DNA of 64,000 bases from Hyalella azteca (Eukaryota; Arthropoda; Malacostraca; Amphipoda; Hyalellidae): assembly GCF_000764305.2 (NCBI RefSeq), contig NW_025945896.1, positions 1 to 64,000 of the forward strand, given 5' to 3'. Positions 27,361 through 39,400 of this stretch are shown in pieces. Under the pieces are notes generated by a model. That model was given only the letters and a program-made list of their open reading frames with translations, was not told the origin of the DNA and searched no databases. How positions within the stretch are numbered: the first letter of the stretch is position 1; each line of letters opens with the position of its first letter. The position numbers were made by a program, and so were the translations under genes.

Positions 27361-27560
27361 ACTTATGTTGCTGCCGTCCTTAGACGTGGTAGCCGTTTCT
27401 CAGGCTGCCTCTCCGGAATCGAACCCTGATTCCCCGTTACCCGTCAAGGCCATCGTTCGCACATAACGAGCGATTGATGGCTGATAAGGCAGACACTCGA
27501 AAGAGGCGGCGCCGTTCTGCTTGAACAGATACGTGCGCTCGTCCAAGTAATTATCCAGAG
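27361..27560 (-). pseudogene. 18S rRNA gene fragment
   Basis: Read on the minus strand this matches the 5' domain of eukaryotic 18S rRNA: TCTGGATAA, then TGTCTGCCTTATCA, then GGTAACGGGGAATCAGGGTT, CGATTCCGGAGAGG and CCTGAGAAACGGCTACCAC. It covers roughly 200 nt of a gene usually about 1.8 kb or longer, so it is a truncated, dispersed copy. The variable stretches differ from common animal 18S. The left (+) end carries a few changes in a conserved helix. It ends within a few bases of a TTAA next to a piggyBac-like element. Confidence 0.85.
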
Positions 27561-27577
27561 TTTAACATATAAACGCC

Positions 27578-28632
27578 GCTGGGCAAGTATACTTGCCAAA
27601 TGAGATAAATGTCATTTTTCCAAAACTACGAATGTGGTGTTATGAAATGGACTATCACGATAGTGAGACGAGTATTGAACATGCTCAACGAGTAACAGCG
27701 TTGTTATGTGCTTCATGCCTGCTCGATTGGCCTTTAAAATTGCTACTGTGAGCAATGGCGCTATTACGTCAGGAAAAAACGTAGGTTACCACTTGTATCT
27801 AATAGCTACAACTATCATTTTGAATAGTGTTCCTAAACAAATGTTCTATTGATATATGCATGCAGTTTTGGGATTCTAATATTATAAGACCACTAGTGAT
27901 ATTGGGACACATATATTTGGACACATGAGTTCTTCCTATTAGAAGAAAAAGTAGACGACTAGAACGATGTCAGAGTAGCGATGGAGCCTCCAAGAAGAAA
28001 AGAAATTCCTGATGCTGTCACAGATCATGACAGCAATGCATCAGATGATGAAGTTATGTGAAATCCAGAGTCCCTTCCAACGAGAACTGGCTCAATTAGA
28101 TTGCTCTGAATAATTCTGTAGATGACGATCAACTCGAAATAGCATCCAATACAACCTCAACTTGCCTTGAACCGTAGAAACTGAAAAAAGTGGTCTGTAG
28201 GTGGCACATTGATGAAACAAGGTTGAAAATCTAGTATCGGATTTTAGCGATGTACCTGAGGAGCAGTTAGTTGAGAAATTTTTGAGAAGCGGTTTTGGAC
28301 AACGCAGGTGCAGCTCCAGTGTCTGTTGTGAATACAATCGGTACGGCAGTCAGCATCGTAGCACATAAAGGCAAGAGTCTGTACAACAGATGCCGTGAAT
28401 GTGGCTCCCGTACCATTTAATTTTGCAGCGTGTGCAACATTCCTGTATACCCTAAGTGCTTGAAAACTTTTCACACTAAAATATGAACTTGAAGTGAATA
28501 ACAAAGTGAGAGACTTCATCATTTCATTAGCTAATCCGTTTAAGTACTTATAATTTCTCCTTTTTCTACCTTTCCTCTTCATTTTGCCGTATAATTTTTT
28601 TTATTGTCGGGTGGCAAGTATTCTTGCCGGTC
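27578..28632 (+). mobile_element. piggyBac-like element, internally deleted
   Basis: Two copies of a near-palindromic motif bound it: GGCAAGTATACTTGCC at 27582-27597 and GGCAAGTATTCTTGCC at 28613-28628. Between them lie fragments of a piggyBac-type transposase reading frame. A TTAA, the target of this superfamily, occurs at 27562-27565, about 15 bp outside the left motif. Exact ends are uncertain because the arms are short and decayed. Confidence 0.65.
27981..28486 (+). pseudogene. piggyBac-like transposase remnant
   Basis: An ATG at 27981 opens an acidic N-terminal frame (EIPDAVTDHDSNASDDEV) that meets a stop after 27 codons, followed by frame-disrupted sequence. At 28367-28486 the translation KSLYNRCRECGSRTI, stop, then CSVCNIPVYPKCLKTFH shows the Cys-rich zinc-binding C-terminus typical of PGBD/piggyBac transposases (C-x2-C ... 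C-x2-C ... C-x-x-x-x-H). Only about 500 bp remain where a full gene would need about 1.7 kb, and the catalytic DDD core is absent. Non-functional. Confidence 0.72.
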
Positions 28633-29495
28633 TGCATTTCGAGTAGTAATAAAAAATTTATAATTTTTTTCTCTAAAATTCGTTAGAAGATACCTCAATA
28701 AATCCCTAAAATTGAAAAATTTATTTTAATTCTCTCGAGGTAATTACTGGCGTTAATGGTTGAGGATTTTGAATATGTACGTACTGCAACTGTGTCCTGC
28801 CGCAAGCTGTTATTTTGAACATGAATGAAATTTGACACATTGAATTTATCTGATCTATGAAATGTTGAAAGTACTTTCAAAATTTCCGAACGATAGCTTA
28901 TATAATAAATCAATACTTATTAGAAAAGCCATGGAGATTAAAGTCTGCAATCGCATAAGTTCTTCATTTCTTTACGTTGACCACTTTAGTGTTTTGAATG
29001 GGATTCTAAAAATGAGAACTCTCGCAATCCATTCATGACAAGATTTTTTACACATTTGCTTGGTATTTCAAAATTTATGGATCGCCATTCAATGGTTTCT
29101 GTTGTCTATTGAAAAAGTGTTCCAGTTATTCTTTTTATGTGTCAACTCGGGGGATGTGTCCTTAAATTGAAACGTGGAGTCTCTGGAGTGCGAAAAACTT
29201 TCGTTTTTATTTGTCAGGAATATTAAGATTTGGCGAGCAAAAACTTGCCATTAGAATGTATTTTTCTAACATAGCTTTCTGGGTGGCATACGATCGAACC
29301 TTTTTTTGTTTGGGCTCTCAAAATTTTGGAAGGTTGATCTAGTATAAATTTCGCTGTTAGTCGGTTTCGGATTATCTGTAGAGTAGCAAATTTGTGCACT
29401 TTTCATTGCTGGGCCTCACCTCCATCAATGCAAATTGGGCAAATTCTTTCTTTTTCACATATCATCGAGTAACTAACAGAGGTACTTATCCCCAG
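28633..29495. other. Spacer upstream of D2
   Basis: AT-rich sequence with no supported exon. The N-terminal exon or exons of D2 are expected upstream of 29496 but were not recognised. Confidence 0.5.
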
Positions 29496-31001
29496 TTTGT
29501 GCACTGGCTGTCCGGAACACACACAGGAAATCCTTACCACTCTTCGTTCGATAAATACAACCTGCACTGAAACAAATCTGATAGTCAAAGGACAACGATG
29601 TGAACGCTCAACCAGGATGCAATTTCCTTCATGCCTCAATCTACGCCCTGCCAAAAACCTTGAGGAACTAGAGAAGTTGATCAACTCTGGCGACCTGGTG
29701 AGTGTCTAGTAATTTGTAATCGATCTTAATTTAGTATTAGATCTGGTATTAAGCCTCTTGATGCTTTGAAATTGTTATGATACTGTCAATTGAAATTCAT
29801 GGAGCAAATTTCATATTGAATAGTCGGCCACGTATGTGGCGCCTTCTTCCGCGACTTTCCCTCGAATCTTCGTACCATAGATCCACCTTTTTTTCAATGC
29901 CCTGTTCGATGTCACTGCATATCTCATGATGCACTCCGAAAATTCTAATTATATCGAGTATATGGAAACTTTATTTTTTGTGACAATTGAAGGACACGGA
30001 GTTGAACACTAATACACAGCAGCCGAGTTGGACCTGCTAAAATTTGAATTGGACCTCATACTTGGTCTCTAGCTGAAATAACATTTCGTCAATAACACAA
30101 ACACGTTTGTAAAACAACGACTTAGCTGAAACCATGTAGCCTAGCTCCTATCGTCGTCAGTAGTTGATTTAGGGATTCTAATATCATAAGATATAATTCT
30201 GTGAGATATGAAGCGCAAACGATGTAGAAACTTGAAATATGAAAAATAAATTGAATGCTGGGTACAACTACTTACCGGCTAATGTTTTGTTAACAAATTT
30301 CAAGGTTGAGAGGCTTGCCGGTGCTGAGAAACCGTCACTTCAATCGACCGTCCGGGGTATGATGAAGCTTCTTTTAACGAGAGAGTTGGCTCTGCGTTTT
30401 TCCTTCACTGGAATGGATTCCCGTCGTCAAACAACTAAAGAAAGTTTTAAAAGCCATGCAGCATATGAAATGATTATCGGTAATTACATTTTATTTGAAA
30501 CATTGAATGTTGTACAATTAATTTCACAATATTTTCAGAGCTGAATGACCATATAAAAGAGCATTATTAAGGAAATATGAGACTTGTATCACAAATGAGT
30601 AAACTTGTCACTGTTATTATTTTGGTATTATTTTACTATTATTATTGTATATTAGATAATTATATATTATTCTATTTCTTGCAGCCGCTCTCAAGCTCAC
30701 GAAGCATTTTCTTGTGAAAAGGGCTGATGTCAACCGTGCCGTTATGAACGCGTTGAAGAACGTCCCAGACTGGGAAGGATTTCGTGATCATCGTATTCGC
30801 AAACCAACAGCAACTCCGAAAAGTAGTGCAGCCTCAACCTCAATCGATATTAAGAATGATGTAGAGGCCTCCGGTTACTCTGATGATCTTATCGCCGAGA
30901 CGCTTAAAACCATTCGGACGTTCACACAGGAACGTAATATGTCACAGAGTCCTCCCGCATCTGACGTCATAGGAGATGCAATTCGTGCTCTGAATGCTTG
31001 A
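29496..31001 (+). CDS. D2: DUF4806-like protein, subtype II (N-terminal exon not found)
   Basis: Three exons: 29496-29697, 30305-30479 and 30685-31001 (TGA), about 230 residues. Exon 1 begins with one base completing a codon, as in the other D genes, and ends in LRPAKNLEELEKLINSGDL. Exon 2 is again 175 bp and encodes GMMKLLLTRELALRFSFTGM and a basic block. Exon 3 encodes VNRAVMNALKNVPDWEGFR and then an Asp/Ser-rich tail. In D1 and D3 the equivalent of LKNVPDW is split by an intron; in D2 and D4 it is continuous. Exon 1 lacks the LENNLLLKE-type helix and has several Cys and Thr residues instead. The exon 2 acceptor is CAAG, weaker than in the paralogues. Function unknown. Confidence 0.74.
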
Positions 31002-31589
31002 GAAAAGTCTGAACTGGCAAGAGAACCATGAGGTGTTGGAAATGCTGCATGTAAATTTGAACGCATTTTCCTTAATTTTACGAGTTAAATTATTGTATTA
31101 TTTTTAGAATACGCAGTCGGTGAGATGTAATTAATTTTGTTCGCTAAATATTATTTATGTTTGATGTAACAATGTATTTCGCACTTGACCACATAATGGA
31201 CGATGAAGCACGCGGATGCAATTCATGTTTAATTGTGCCATAGAACAATAGGAAGATGCAGGAAAAATTGCATACCTAATTGAATGAGTGGAATTTATCA
31301 TCTTTTGGCGCCACCGAAAAATATAAGCAGAAAGTTTCTACAACATCAAATAAATTTTTCTTCACAATTTTAGCCAATTAGTAGTAGATTTCCCAGTTTC
31401 GTTCAAACTGCCCTACATTTTGCGAGGGTTGTCTCTATTTGAATAAATCTACGTCAATACCTTAACAGCGTGAATGGTAGATTTCCTGACTTAAGTTATG
31501 AAGCTTAATATCGTTTTATAGCGATACCTGGACTATATTAGGCTCTGTTTTTGACTAAACATCGTATATAATATAATAAATAATATAAT
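31002..31589. other. Spacer after D2
   Basis: Presumed D2 3' untranslated region followed by unique AT-rich sequence. It ends in a TATAATA-rich stretch (31565-31590) that is probably the tail of the adjacent SINE, which is read on the minus strand. Confidence 0.5.
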
Positions 31590-31823
31590 AGCGGTTTCAG
31601 CGTTTGTTAGGCCGTGGGCTTGTCGCCGATTCTTAACATCACAGAACATTCACAGCATTTTGCTGTCTCGAACTCGCATCTCACTGCTACAATTCTGCTG
31701 TGCTTAACCGCCCGGCCTCCTTGCCGATTTTGACCAGGAACTGACGCACAGAGCTGGGATCGAACCCGCGCCTCTCTGCGCCAATCCTGGTACTCTGAAC
31801 TTTAACCACTGGGCCACCCTGCC
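31590..31823 (-). mobile_element. tRNA-derived SINE, copy 1
   Basis: On the minus strand the head reads GTGGCCCAGTGGTTAAAG, an A-box-like region, followed about 35 bp later by GGGTTCGATCCC, a good RNA polymerase III B box. The body is about 230 bp and ends at AGCGGTT-complementary sequence before an AT-rich tail. A second copy of the same length is at 56580-56812. It is not a tRNA gene: no acceptor stem or complete cloverleaf is evident and the sequence continues well past tRNA length. Confidence 0.85.
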
Positions 31824-34084
31824 ATAACTGTACCCTGCCAACTGTATAATTGCACAGTTTATAAATTTTTTCACGTTCTTCATTTTTGGCATTCATTCAG
31901 ATTGGAGTAGACAAACTGGTTGCTTTCTTACATATAGATATGTTTGCTGCTGGCGTTTAGATTCAGTGCCAGTTGAAGAAATCAATAATCTGGTGCGTTA
32001 TATAAAGAATAGTCACGAGTTCGTAACTACGCTAGCCAATAACTGACGATTTTCAAGTGAACCCACTAATTATAGACAAGATATTGATAGTTGTACTCGA
32101 GCTGTAGTACGGCTGTAGTTCAAGTATCTGTGGCAAGCTGTAAAATGTTTGGTGATGAGGGCATTTATATTAATTCTTCTGGATTCTAAACATCAGTTGT
32201 ACAAAATTTAATATCAATCATGTTTCGGCGAATGTAATAGAACTGATTTTCGGCGTTGATGGAAGCCAGTTCGTTCCATTCAAATGAGCTAATTTTTATA
32301 TTTGCGTGTGTTAGAAGTGTTAGGATCAGTCGTCAGTTGAATAAGAGTAAAACTTTGTAATAACTCGGTAGTTCACCTATTCAGTATCTTAAGAAACAGA
32401 GAAGTCATTTTTTGTGGGTCCTCTCATAGTTTAGTGGTTTCATGCGGATTAAAATTTGTGTAATGCCTCTGGAGTTGAAGTCATATGAAAAAAATAAGGA
32501 CCACTGCTACTTATGTTTTTTTCCTGATGATATTTGCGTCATATCCTGATTATTCTCGTATCCTACTTCTTCACAGTGAGTGGCAGACAAGTTGCAAGTC
32601 TGTAACGTATGTGTCTCGTAACCCATTACACACTATATTGACCTCCCAGCTACGTCAAAGGAAAGAGGGTCTTTTCACGTTTCATTTGTACATTGTCACA
32701 GGAACTCTATTATGCAAAAAAGAAACAATAGTGTTTGGAAATTGGACAACTGAAAATTACTGTATGTTAACTTGAAACTCGTCTAAAAGAAAAGAAATGA
32801 AAGATTGATGAATGGAAAATGTTATTTTTAAATGAAGCTCGCCGAGTATGGAAAATAGTCATCTAATGTCTAACGTCACTGCGGATGTTTCAGAATCTAT
32901 CTTGACCGTGTGCTGGACCTGTCTGGTGGCTAAAGCTTGATTTATAGTGCATTGATATCTCTGATGGACGTTACGTGATGCTAAGCTCATTAAAAAACGC
33001 CAATTAGCTACGAATGCGATTTATTTGTGGGGCATAAATATCCTCTAAATTATTTTCACTAGTGATTTAATTTGAATTTTATATCGCAAGCTAATTCTGT
33101 TATTCAGAATCACAAATCGCATGGTTCACTTTTTGGCGCAAAGCTTGAGATGTACATCGTATTAATTCAACCATGATTCATCAAAATAACTTTATGCCTG
33201 TAAAACTGTTAAACTATGTATAAAAACCAATTCTCACTATTCACTAACCAGCTCAATCGCATCTGAGGATTGAAGGCAAACGTGTATCAAATCATTCATT
33301 TTGTTTGCCAAACATTTAAAAAATATTTACTGAAGAATTTTTACGTCATTATCAGTTTGATAATGACGTAAAACCACATACCTTATGAATTAGAAATCGA
33401 AAACGTCCCCATACCTTATGGATTAAGAGTTTGCTAATGAACATAGAATCTGATTGTCAAATTTCAGGAAAGAAATTATTTAGAGACTACTGAGTCTCAT
33501 CCATTAGAGAGTTTACGATTTTCTGTGCAAAAAATCACTGGAAGAGTTTCAGATTCATCGCCGTTGAAATCTGTGAAGTGTGTAACAGTTTCACGTAAAA
33601 GCAGGCTGAAGTGGTTGTGCCATTATCAGGTAGTGATTTTTAAAGTTTCTTTAGAGTTATCACTTATTTTTTATTTGTATATTTCAAAAAGAAGTAGTGG
33701 GGTTGATTTATATATAAAATTCGTTAATCAGTAATCAATTGATAATAAGAAGTTTATGGTACTCATAAAGTTACCAAATACTCATACGTCACAATGCAGA
33801 ATTTAAATTTAAATGTTATTTTGTGTACTTTGTATTAATATTCTGAGTAAATTTGATTAATACCTTTAATACGTTGTGTCAATTCAATCGAGAAATCCTG
33901 CCAGTTGTTATCTCAAAAGCAGATTGTCGGTATATTTATGATGATGAACGGTGGTTACGATTTCTCTTAATTATTGGCTGATTGTTCAGATTGACATGTT
34001 AGGATGTATTAACAAAATTATAAGTTGAAGTACTTATAATATTAAAAGTGTCATTATGCTTAGATCTCATGTTGTATTGCTCAG
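31824..34084. other. Intergenic DNA upstream of S3
   Basis: AT-rich. A candidate exon at 33468-33629 (54 codons, phase 0 at both ends, acceptor TTTCAG, donor CAG-GTAGTG) precedes S3, but S3 exon 1 needs two bases from the previous exon, so it cannot join directly. A short perfect hairpin is at 33339-33373. Nothing else is supported. Confidence 0.5.
33339..33373. repeat. Perfect 16-bp inverted repeat, 3-base loop
   Basis: TTTTACGTCATTATCA and its exact reverse complement are separated by GTT. Each arm contains a TGACGT/ACGTCA (CRE-like) core. It may be a small foldback remnant or a cruciform-prone site; no function can be assigned. Confidence 0.75.
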
Positions 34085-36483
34085 GAACTCAACTTCATGG
34101 TCTGACCAAGAATTGCAGTCTGAAGATAGCGCTGTCAGCCTTGTCCCTCTGACGCCTTTTTCGACGATCACAACAAATGCAAGTGCCAGTGGGACATTGG
34201 ATCAGTCAGCTGATTGCACTGATGTACCATCAAAATCCTCTTTGTCATCCAACTTACTCAAGTGGCCCAGAAAATTTGAAGTCTCTGAAGATATATTCCC
34301 CGAGTCCTTGAGAAAATCTCTTGGTGCTGCAGAACCTCTAAGCAAGAAGCAGAAAGGCCGTGTTTTGGAATGTTTATACAACGAAATGAAAAAATACACC
34401 TAGTAAGTACAAGAAAATTTTAATATAGGTGAAATTGTTCATATTCAAGCTAAGGCTGATGGAATTATTTGAACAATTCTGAACTGAATCATATTCAATA
34501 TAAAGGTAATTTTATCATAATCAACGTATCAATGAACACATTTTCAGCTATCCGACGTCAGCGAAGTATAACGACGTTGCATGCAGTCTTCTTGAAAAGT
34601 ATCCTTATCTGTACCAGCCCCTCCAGTTCGATGACGCCAGGGTTAGTAATTATACGCAAATTTTTTCACTTACAATGTATTTTGATTTTGCGCATGTACC
34701 GGTCAATAGGAATGATTAAGTATCTGTTCACTATGTAACGCAATTAATACCAATATTGGTGCAGTAGATCGTTTTATGTGAATTTTTGATGCATTGGCTT
34801 TGATTCAGTCACCGACATTTTATCATTTTAAGGTAATGTGGAGGACAATGCTGTCCATGAAGGCAAGAAATTCCAGGCAAAGACGAGATCGCCATGTGCC
34901 ATGCGTCGTGGCCCTTCGTTCAAAGAAGAAATTTAATCCTCCTGATGATGAAACAACGACCGTGTCTGAAAATGATGTGCCCACGAGCACTCCCGCGACA
35001 AAGGCTGCGAATTTAATGCCTGTTAAATTCACTGAAGAAGATGTCATCTCGGCGCAACGCCACCGCTCATCCATGTTTGATGAATTGAAAAAGGCTTCTC
35101 CGAATCAAGAAGTGCTCGAAAAAGCTATGAGTCTGACCTTCAGCGATCGCAGGCGGATGATCATTACTGAAAAAGCAACAGTAGCACAAATTGCTGAGAT
35201 GTATCCTGTTCTCTTCAATGCAAATCAGGTTTGACCCCTTGTTTAGTATTCCTAATTTGTTAAATGGTCTGAAACATTCATCAAAGTATTGTATCGGTTA
35301 CCTAGAAAGATTCAATATAGAGAACTGAGGTTTGAGCCTTTTCGTGTTGATGTGTGTAAAATATGTGTGCCTCATATTGTAAGCGCTAGATACACAAAAT
35401 GATATGTGATCTTATTAACAATCGCCCTGATTACTTAGGTGTCATCAGTGAATTGAGGCTATTAATTTTTTATTCATTGGGCAGATATGTGCTGAGTTTT
35501 ACAGATTAACGAATATTAATGTGTCAAGAACCGTGCATGAAAAAATGTTGGAATATTGGTGGCCAATCCATTTGCTCGAAGAAATACCAATCCCTGAAGA
35601 GTCTGAATTCGATCCAGATGAATATTATGGTAAGCTGACCTCTTCATTTATCAAGAGTTAAGCAGCCAGTAAGTGGCATCCTTATAAATCTTAAGAGCCA
35701 AAGCATTTCTACCCAGCTTTTCATCTTGCTCCAATAACATTTCCAATGTTCCAGAATGTGTCTTCAATCTTTTATTGCTCACAATTCCACTCTCCGTGTG
35801 TTCTATTGTCAATTGCTTGCAGCTCATTTTATTATTTGTCGTGTAAATTTATTTTTATTCCAGAACGCGTGATTAGCACTTCGTTGCTTCAGATACCTTC
35901 CATGATGAATGAAGAGGTCGATTTCTCAATGGCCTCGAAGGTATTTTACAATATATTTATCACTCATAACTGAATGTTTATATAGGATGTGCATAACTGA
36001 ATAAACTGATAATTTCTTCAAATGACCGAAGATGAATACTGAAGCTCATCTATCAAAATGTAGGTTATCTAATCCATGTTCAAATTTTTTCACTTAGAGT
36101 GTTAGGATGCTCCTTAATTCGTTCAATTTATACTGGTTTGATGTCTGAATAACTTCTCTGTTTTGGGACAGGGATTAGATCAGAATTCATTCACTCTTCA
36201 CTTCAGCGACGCATCGCTGCCTTACTCTGATGGTGTCGTCGTATCACAAGGAAATGAAATATGTCGAGTGTCTGGCGTGAGAGAGGGCTTCGTCGTATGG
36301 ATTGCAAGCTATTACATCTTCAACATGTCCTACCCAAAGTTTTGCAAAAAAACACTAAGCTTCATCCAACGAGAATTGCTTGGTCTGAATGAAAAGATTA
36401 AACTCCCGTTATTTATTCTGAAAACAATTGCTAAGTTGAATGCTTTGAAAAATACAAAGTTAACACGGTCAAGTTTAGAGTGA
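34085..36483 (+). CDS. S3: SAMD3-like family protein (N-terminal exon not found)
   Basis: Six exons with the same phases as S1 and S2: 34085-34402, 34548-34641, 34833-35228, 35485-35629, 35864-35940 and 36172-36483 (TGA), about 446 residues. Landmarks: WPRKFEVSEDIFPESL in exon 1; YPTSAKYNDV in exon 2; VMWRTMLSMKARNSRQRR in exon 3; FSDRRRMII then YPVLF; AEFYRLT in exon 4; and WIASYYIFNMSYPKFCKK in the last exon. The exon 3 acceptor is TTTAAG, unusual beside the CAG or TAG acceptors of S1 and S2. Its introns are the shortest of the three genes, so the coding span is only 2.4 kb. Function unknown. Confidence 0.78.
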
Positions 36484-39400
36484 TGTGAGCACCGATTTAT
36501 TGGTGGAACAGTACACTATCAATATCACTCCCATTTATGCATGGTTCGAGTATTTACCTAAGTACCTAAACGCACTATATCATTTGCGAGTGGATCTCAC
36601 CACCTAAAATTCTGAAATATTACATTTTCACTGGAGTAACGTTATATTTTTGCGTACTGAGGTTTGATCTTTTTGCTCTCTTCTGGTAGAAAACATCATG
36701 GAACATTCTTTCTTGAAAAATCAAGGTTTTGTTTGTAATGGATATGCGTTTGCTGACTTTACTTTTTCTTTTATATTCATTGTGAAAATTGTGCTGTTCT
36801 GTCTTATATTTTTGAAAGGCTGCTGCTGAGTTGTCAATAATATGAAACATTCGTCAGTAGTCGTTGATTTCGTTTATAATGTTAATTTGAAGTTTCTTGG
36901 AACATTTTATGGTTTAAGATTTAGGGTCCCTAGATGTTACAATAATGGAATTGATAAAATTATATTTTCCAAGAAATATTCACTTTACCAGAAAGCGAAA
37001 ATATGAATCTTTCGAGGTCGTGGTTTCTGTGTAGAAGAGGTGAGGTATCGAGTTGAAAATGGTATCGAGTTGAATGTTCACCATGAGCTTTGAAAACACC
37101 ATGAAATAACCGCAAACCTGTGCATTGCACGTGTATAACAGTTTGCTTCTAGAGATGTAGCAAGATGTGAGGAAAACGAAAATTATGTCTTAGCAGTTAA
37201 GCATTGGAGGCCATTTAACACAGCTGTCAACTAGCAAAATCAATTAACTGACATCGATAAACAAAAAGCTAACTGGATCTTGTGATAAAGGAAAATCTGT
37301 AATATGCCATGCTACAGCATAAAATCCAGTGTATCAACCTCATTTTTAATACAGACATGTACAAATTTTGATTTTATTAGACGTCAGTGCCTTCACTTAT
37401 TCTAAAATAAACATCACCTACCTGTTCATGTTGTCTTTATTTTTACAGTCAAATCCTCAAAATCTGGTTTGTGCTTATAGTATTTTAGAATGTATCATTG
37501 TCGGTGCATCAAAAGATGAATCTTTAATACGCGCTTTTTGAGCCTTGACACTGAAAAAATGAGCGAAATTAGTAGATGCCTGTGGAAATACGCAAGAGAG
37601 TAGAATTTTACTGTGGATGAAAATTTTATGAGAAAAGTATCAGTGGTCCCTATTACAATTATTAATGTACGGGAAACGTACGTGTATTCATTTGTTTAGT
37701 TTTGTGGTTACCAATAATTTCACGCTCTTCTGAGGTTTATTCAAATACGGTCATTTAGAACGTTTCCGTTATTGCTTGATCAAATCAATCCGCCAGGCAC
37801 TTCCTTAGTGTAGAAATCTCAATCTTTTTGCGGTTGGTTTAGAGGCGTGCAGGTAACGATTTAGGATCAATTTGCAACCGTTCGCCAAGAAGTAAAAGGT
37901 TACTCGCGCTGAAGGGTACGTTTGGCCCTTCGCACGTCACCCTCGCAATAGGTACAACGTATTGCAAGACATGAACGAGTCACCGCCTGCCAATCTCGAC
38001 CGTAGTATGAATACGACGGGACTTACAATTATGCAGGTGACCGGAACTACATGCGTTGGGTCTCAAATGCTCTTCCTTTGAAGCACTGGATCACAAACAT
38101 TTTTGGGATCGAATACCAACTGAAGGTGTTACTTGTACTTGTATTTGTAAATGTACTTGTACTTTTGTGTATAGTCGCCGCGTATCACCAGATGACACCG
38201 CATACCACTGACATTGAATATTATCCGGTTCTCTTTACTATTGTCCGCGCTATATTATTCTTGGTGTGCTGATAATTACATTTACCGTTTGAATTTTACG
38301 ATGGGTCTCTGAAAGGAAGTGAGTGACGTGTGGTAACGGTTGCTTATTGTTGCCAGATCCTCTTGTGCTACAGACGGTCTGCATTTTTGTGAAGCAGAGA
38401 CTAATTTATTGAGAATAACTAAAGAAACCGAAAGTGATCGTGTACGGTGTACTAGCTTGAAAGCTTTCGCGTACTACCTGAGAGCCTCTACCACAATTAT
38501 AGCAGGATGTTAGTGTGAACTTGTGGCTTCTATGGTGTCTATGGGTGCCAAGAAAAATTTCTGCTCGCGTTCTGAAAAGATGAGGTAAGTTCAATTCATG
38601 GTTTCTGGAATGAATAACTATAAAATTAATTCAAAATATCTTGATAAGGACTTAAAATTTTCGTTTTCCTTGAACACATTGATTTAGGTGACGACTACTT
38701 TACTACAAATGTACCTGTTACTAAATTAATAATCCTTTGCGTGTTGATTCTATTAGAAATTGTAAATTAAATTGAATCTTCCATCTTTCTTTAATTTAAG
38801 AAAGATGGAAGATTCAATTTAATTTACAATTTCTAATAATTCACTATTGAAGAATTTAACTTATCCGACTTACAAGTTCAGTACATTTTTCATAAGCTGG
38901 AAGGTTTTCCATGCTTGTGTAGGACCATCGAAATTAGTTGCTCAATTAATCAGCCTACTTATCAAGTAATAAGAAGCGAAATGAATCCAAGATGCTGAGG
39001 TTTATCAATAATTCAATTGAAAAGTATTATTAAATATACGAATAAGTTCTTATGAATAGGTGAAATATTTATTGTTAAAACTATAGAAATTCAAAGTTAG
39101 GGCGCTGGTTCAATGGCTCGAGAGATATTTGTTGTGAGCAATTAATTATGTTTTAAATACTGTTTCGATAACATTCTGTGATACAAATTTGAATCATAAA
39201 TATATAAAATTTAAATATTAGTCTATTATAGTTGCTTCGTTTTCGGCAAATAAATTGGAGTTCTTTCCCTGAAATCATTGTTGCTATTAGATAGTACCTG
39301 CTGACACTGTACTGTTTTTTTTCTGCTGACAATTGTATATGAAATACATTTTGGTATAAATTTGAAATGTCTGGTTTACCATAACTTCTCGTGTCGATTA

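Noticed and set aside
31690..31823. tRNA gene suggested by A and B boxes on the minus strand
   Set aside because: No acceptor stem or full cloverleaf, and a second copy at 56.6 kb extends over the same 230 bp; it is a SINE.
33468..33629. Possible S3 upstream exon of 54 codons with good splice sites
   Set aside because: It ends in phase 0, whereas the first S3 exon needs two bases from its predecessor; no counterpart was seen before S1 or S2.
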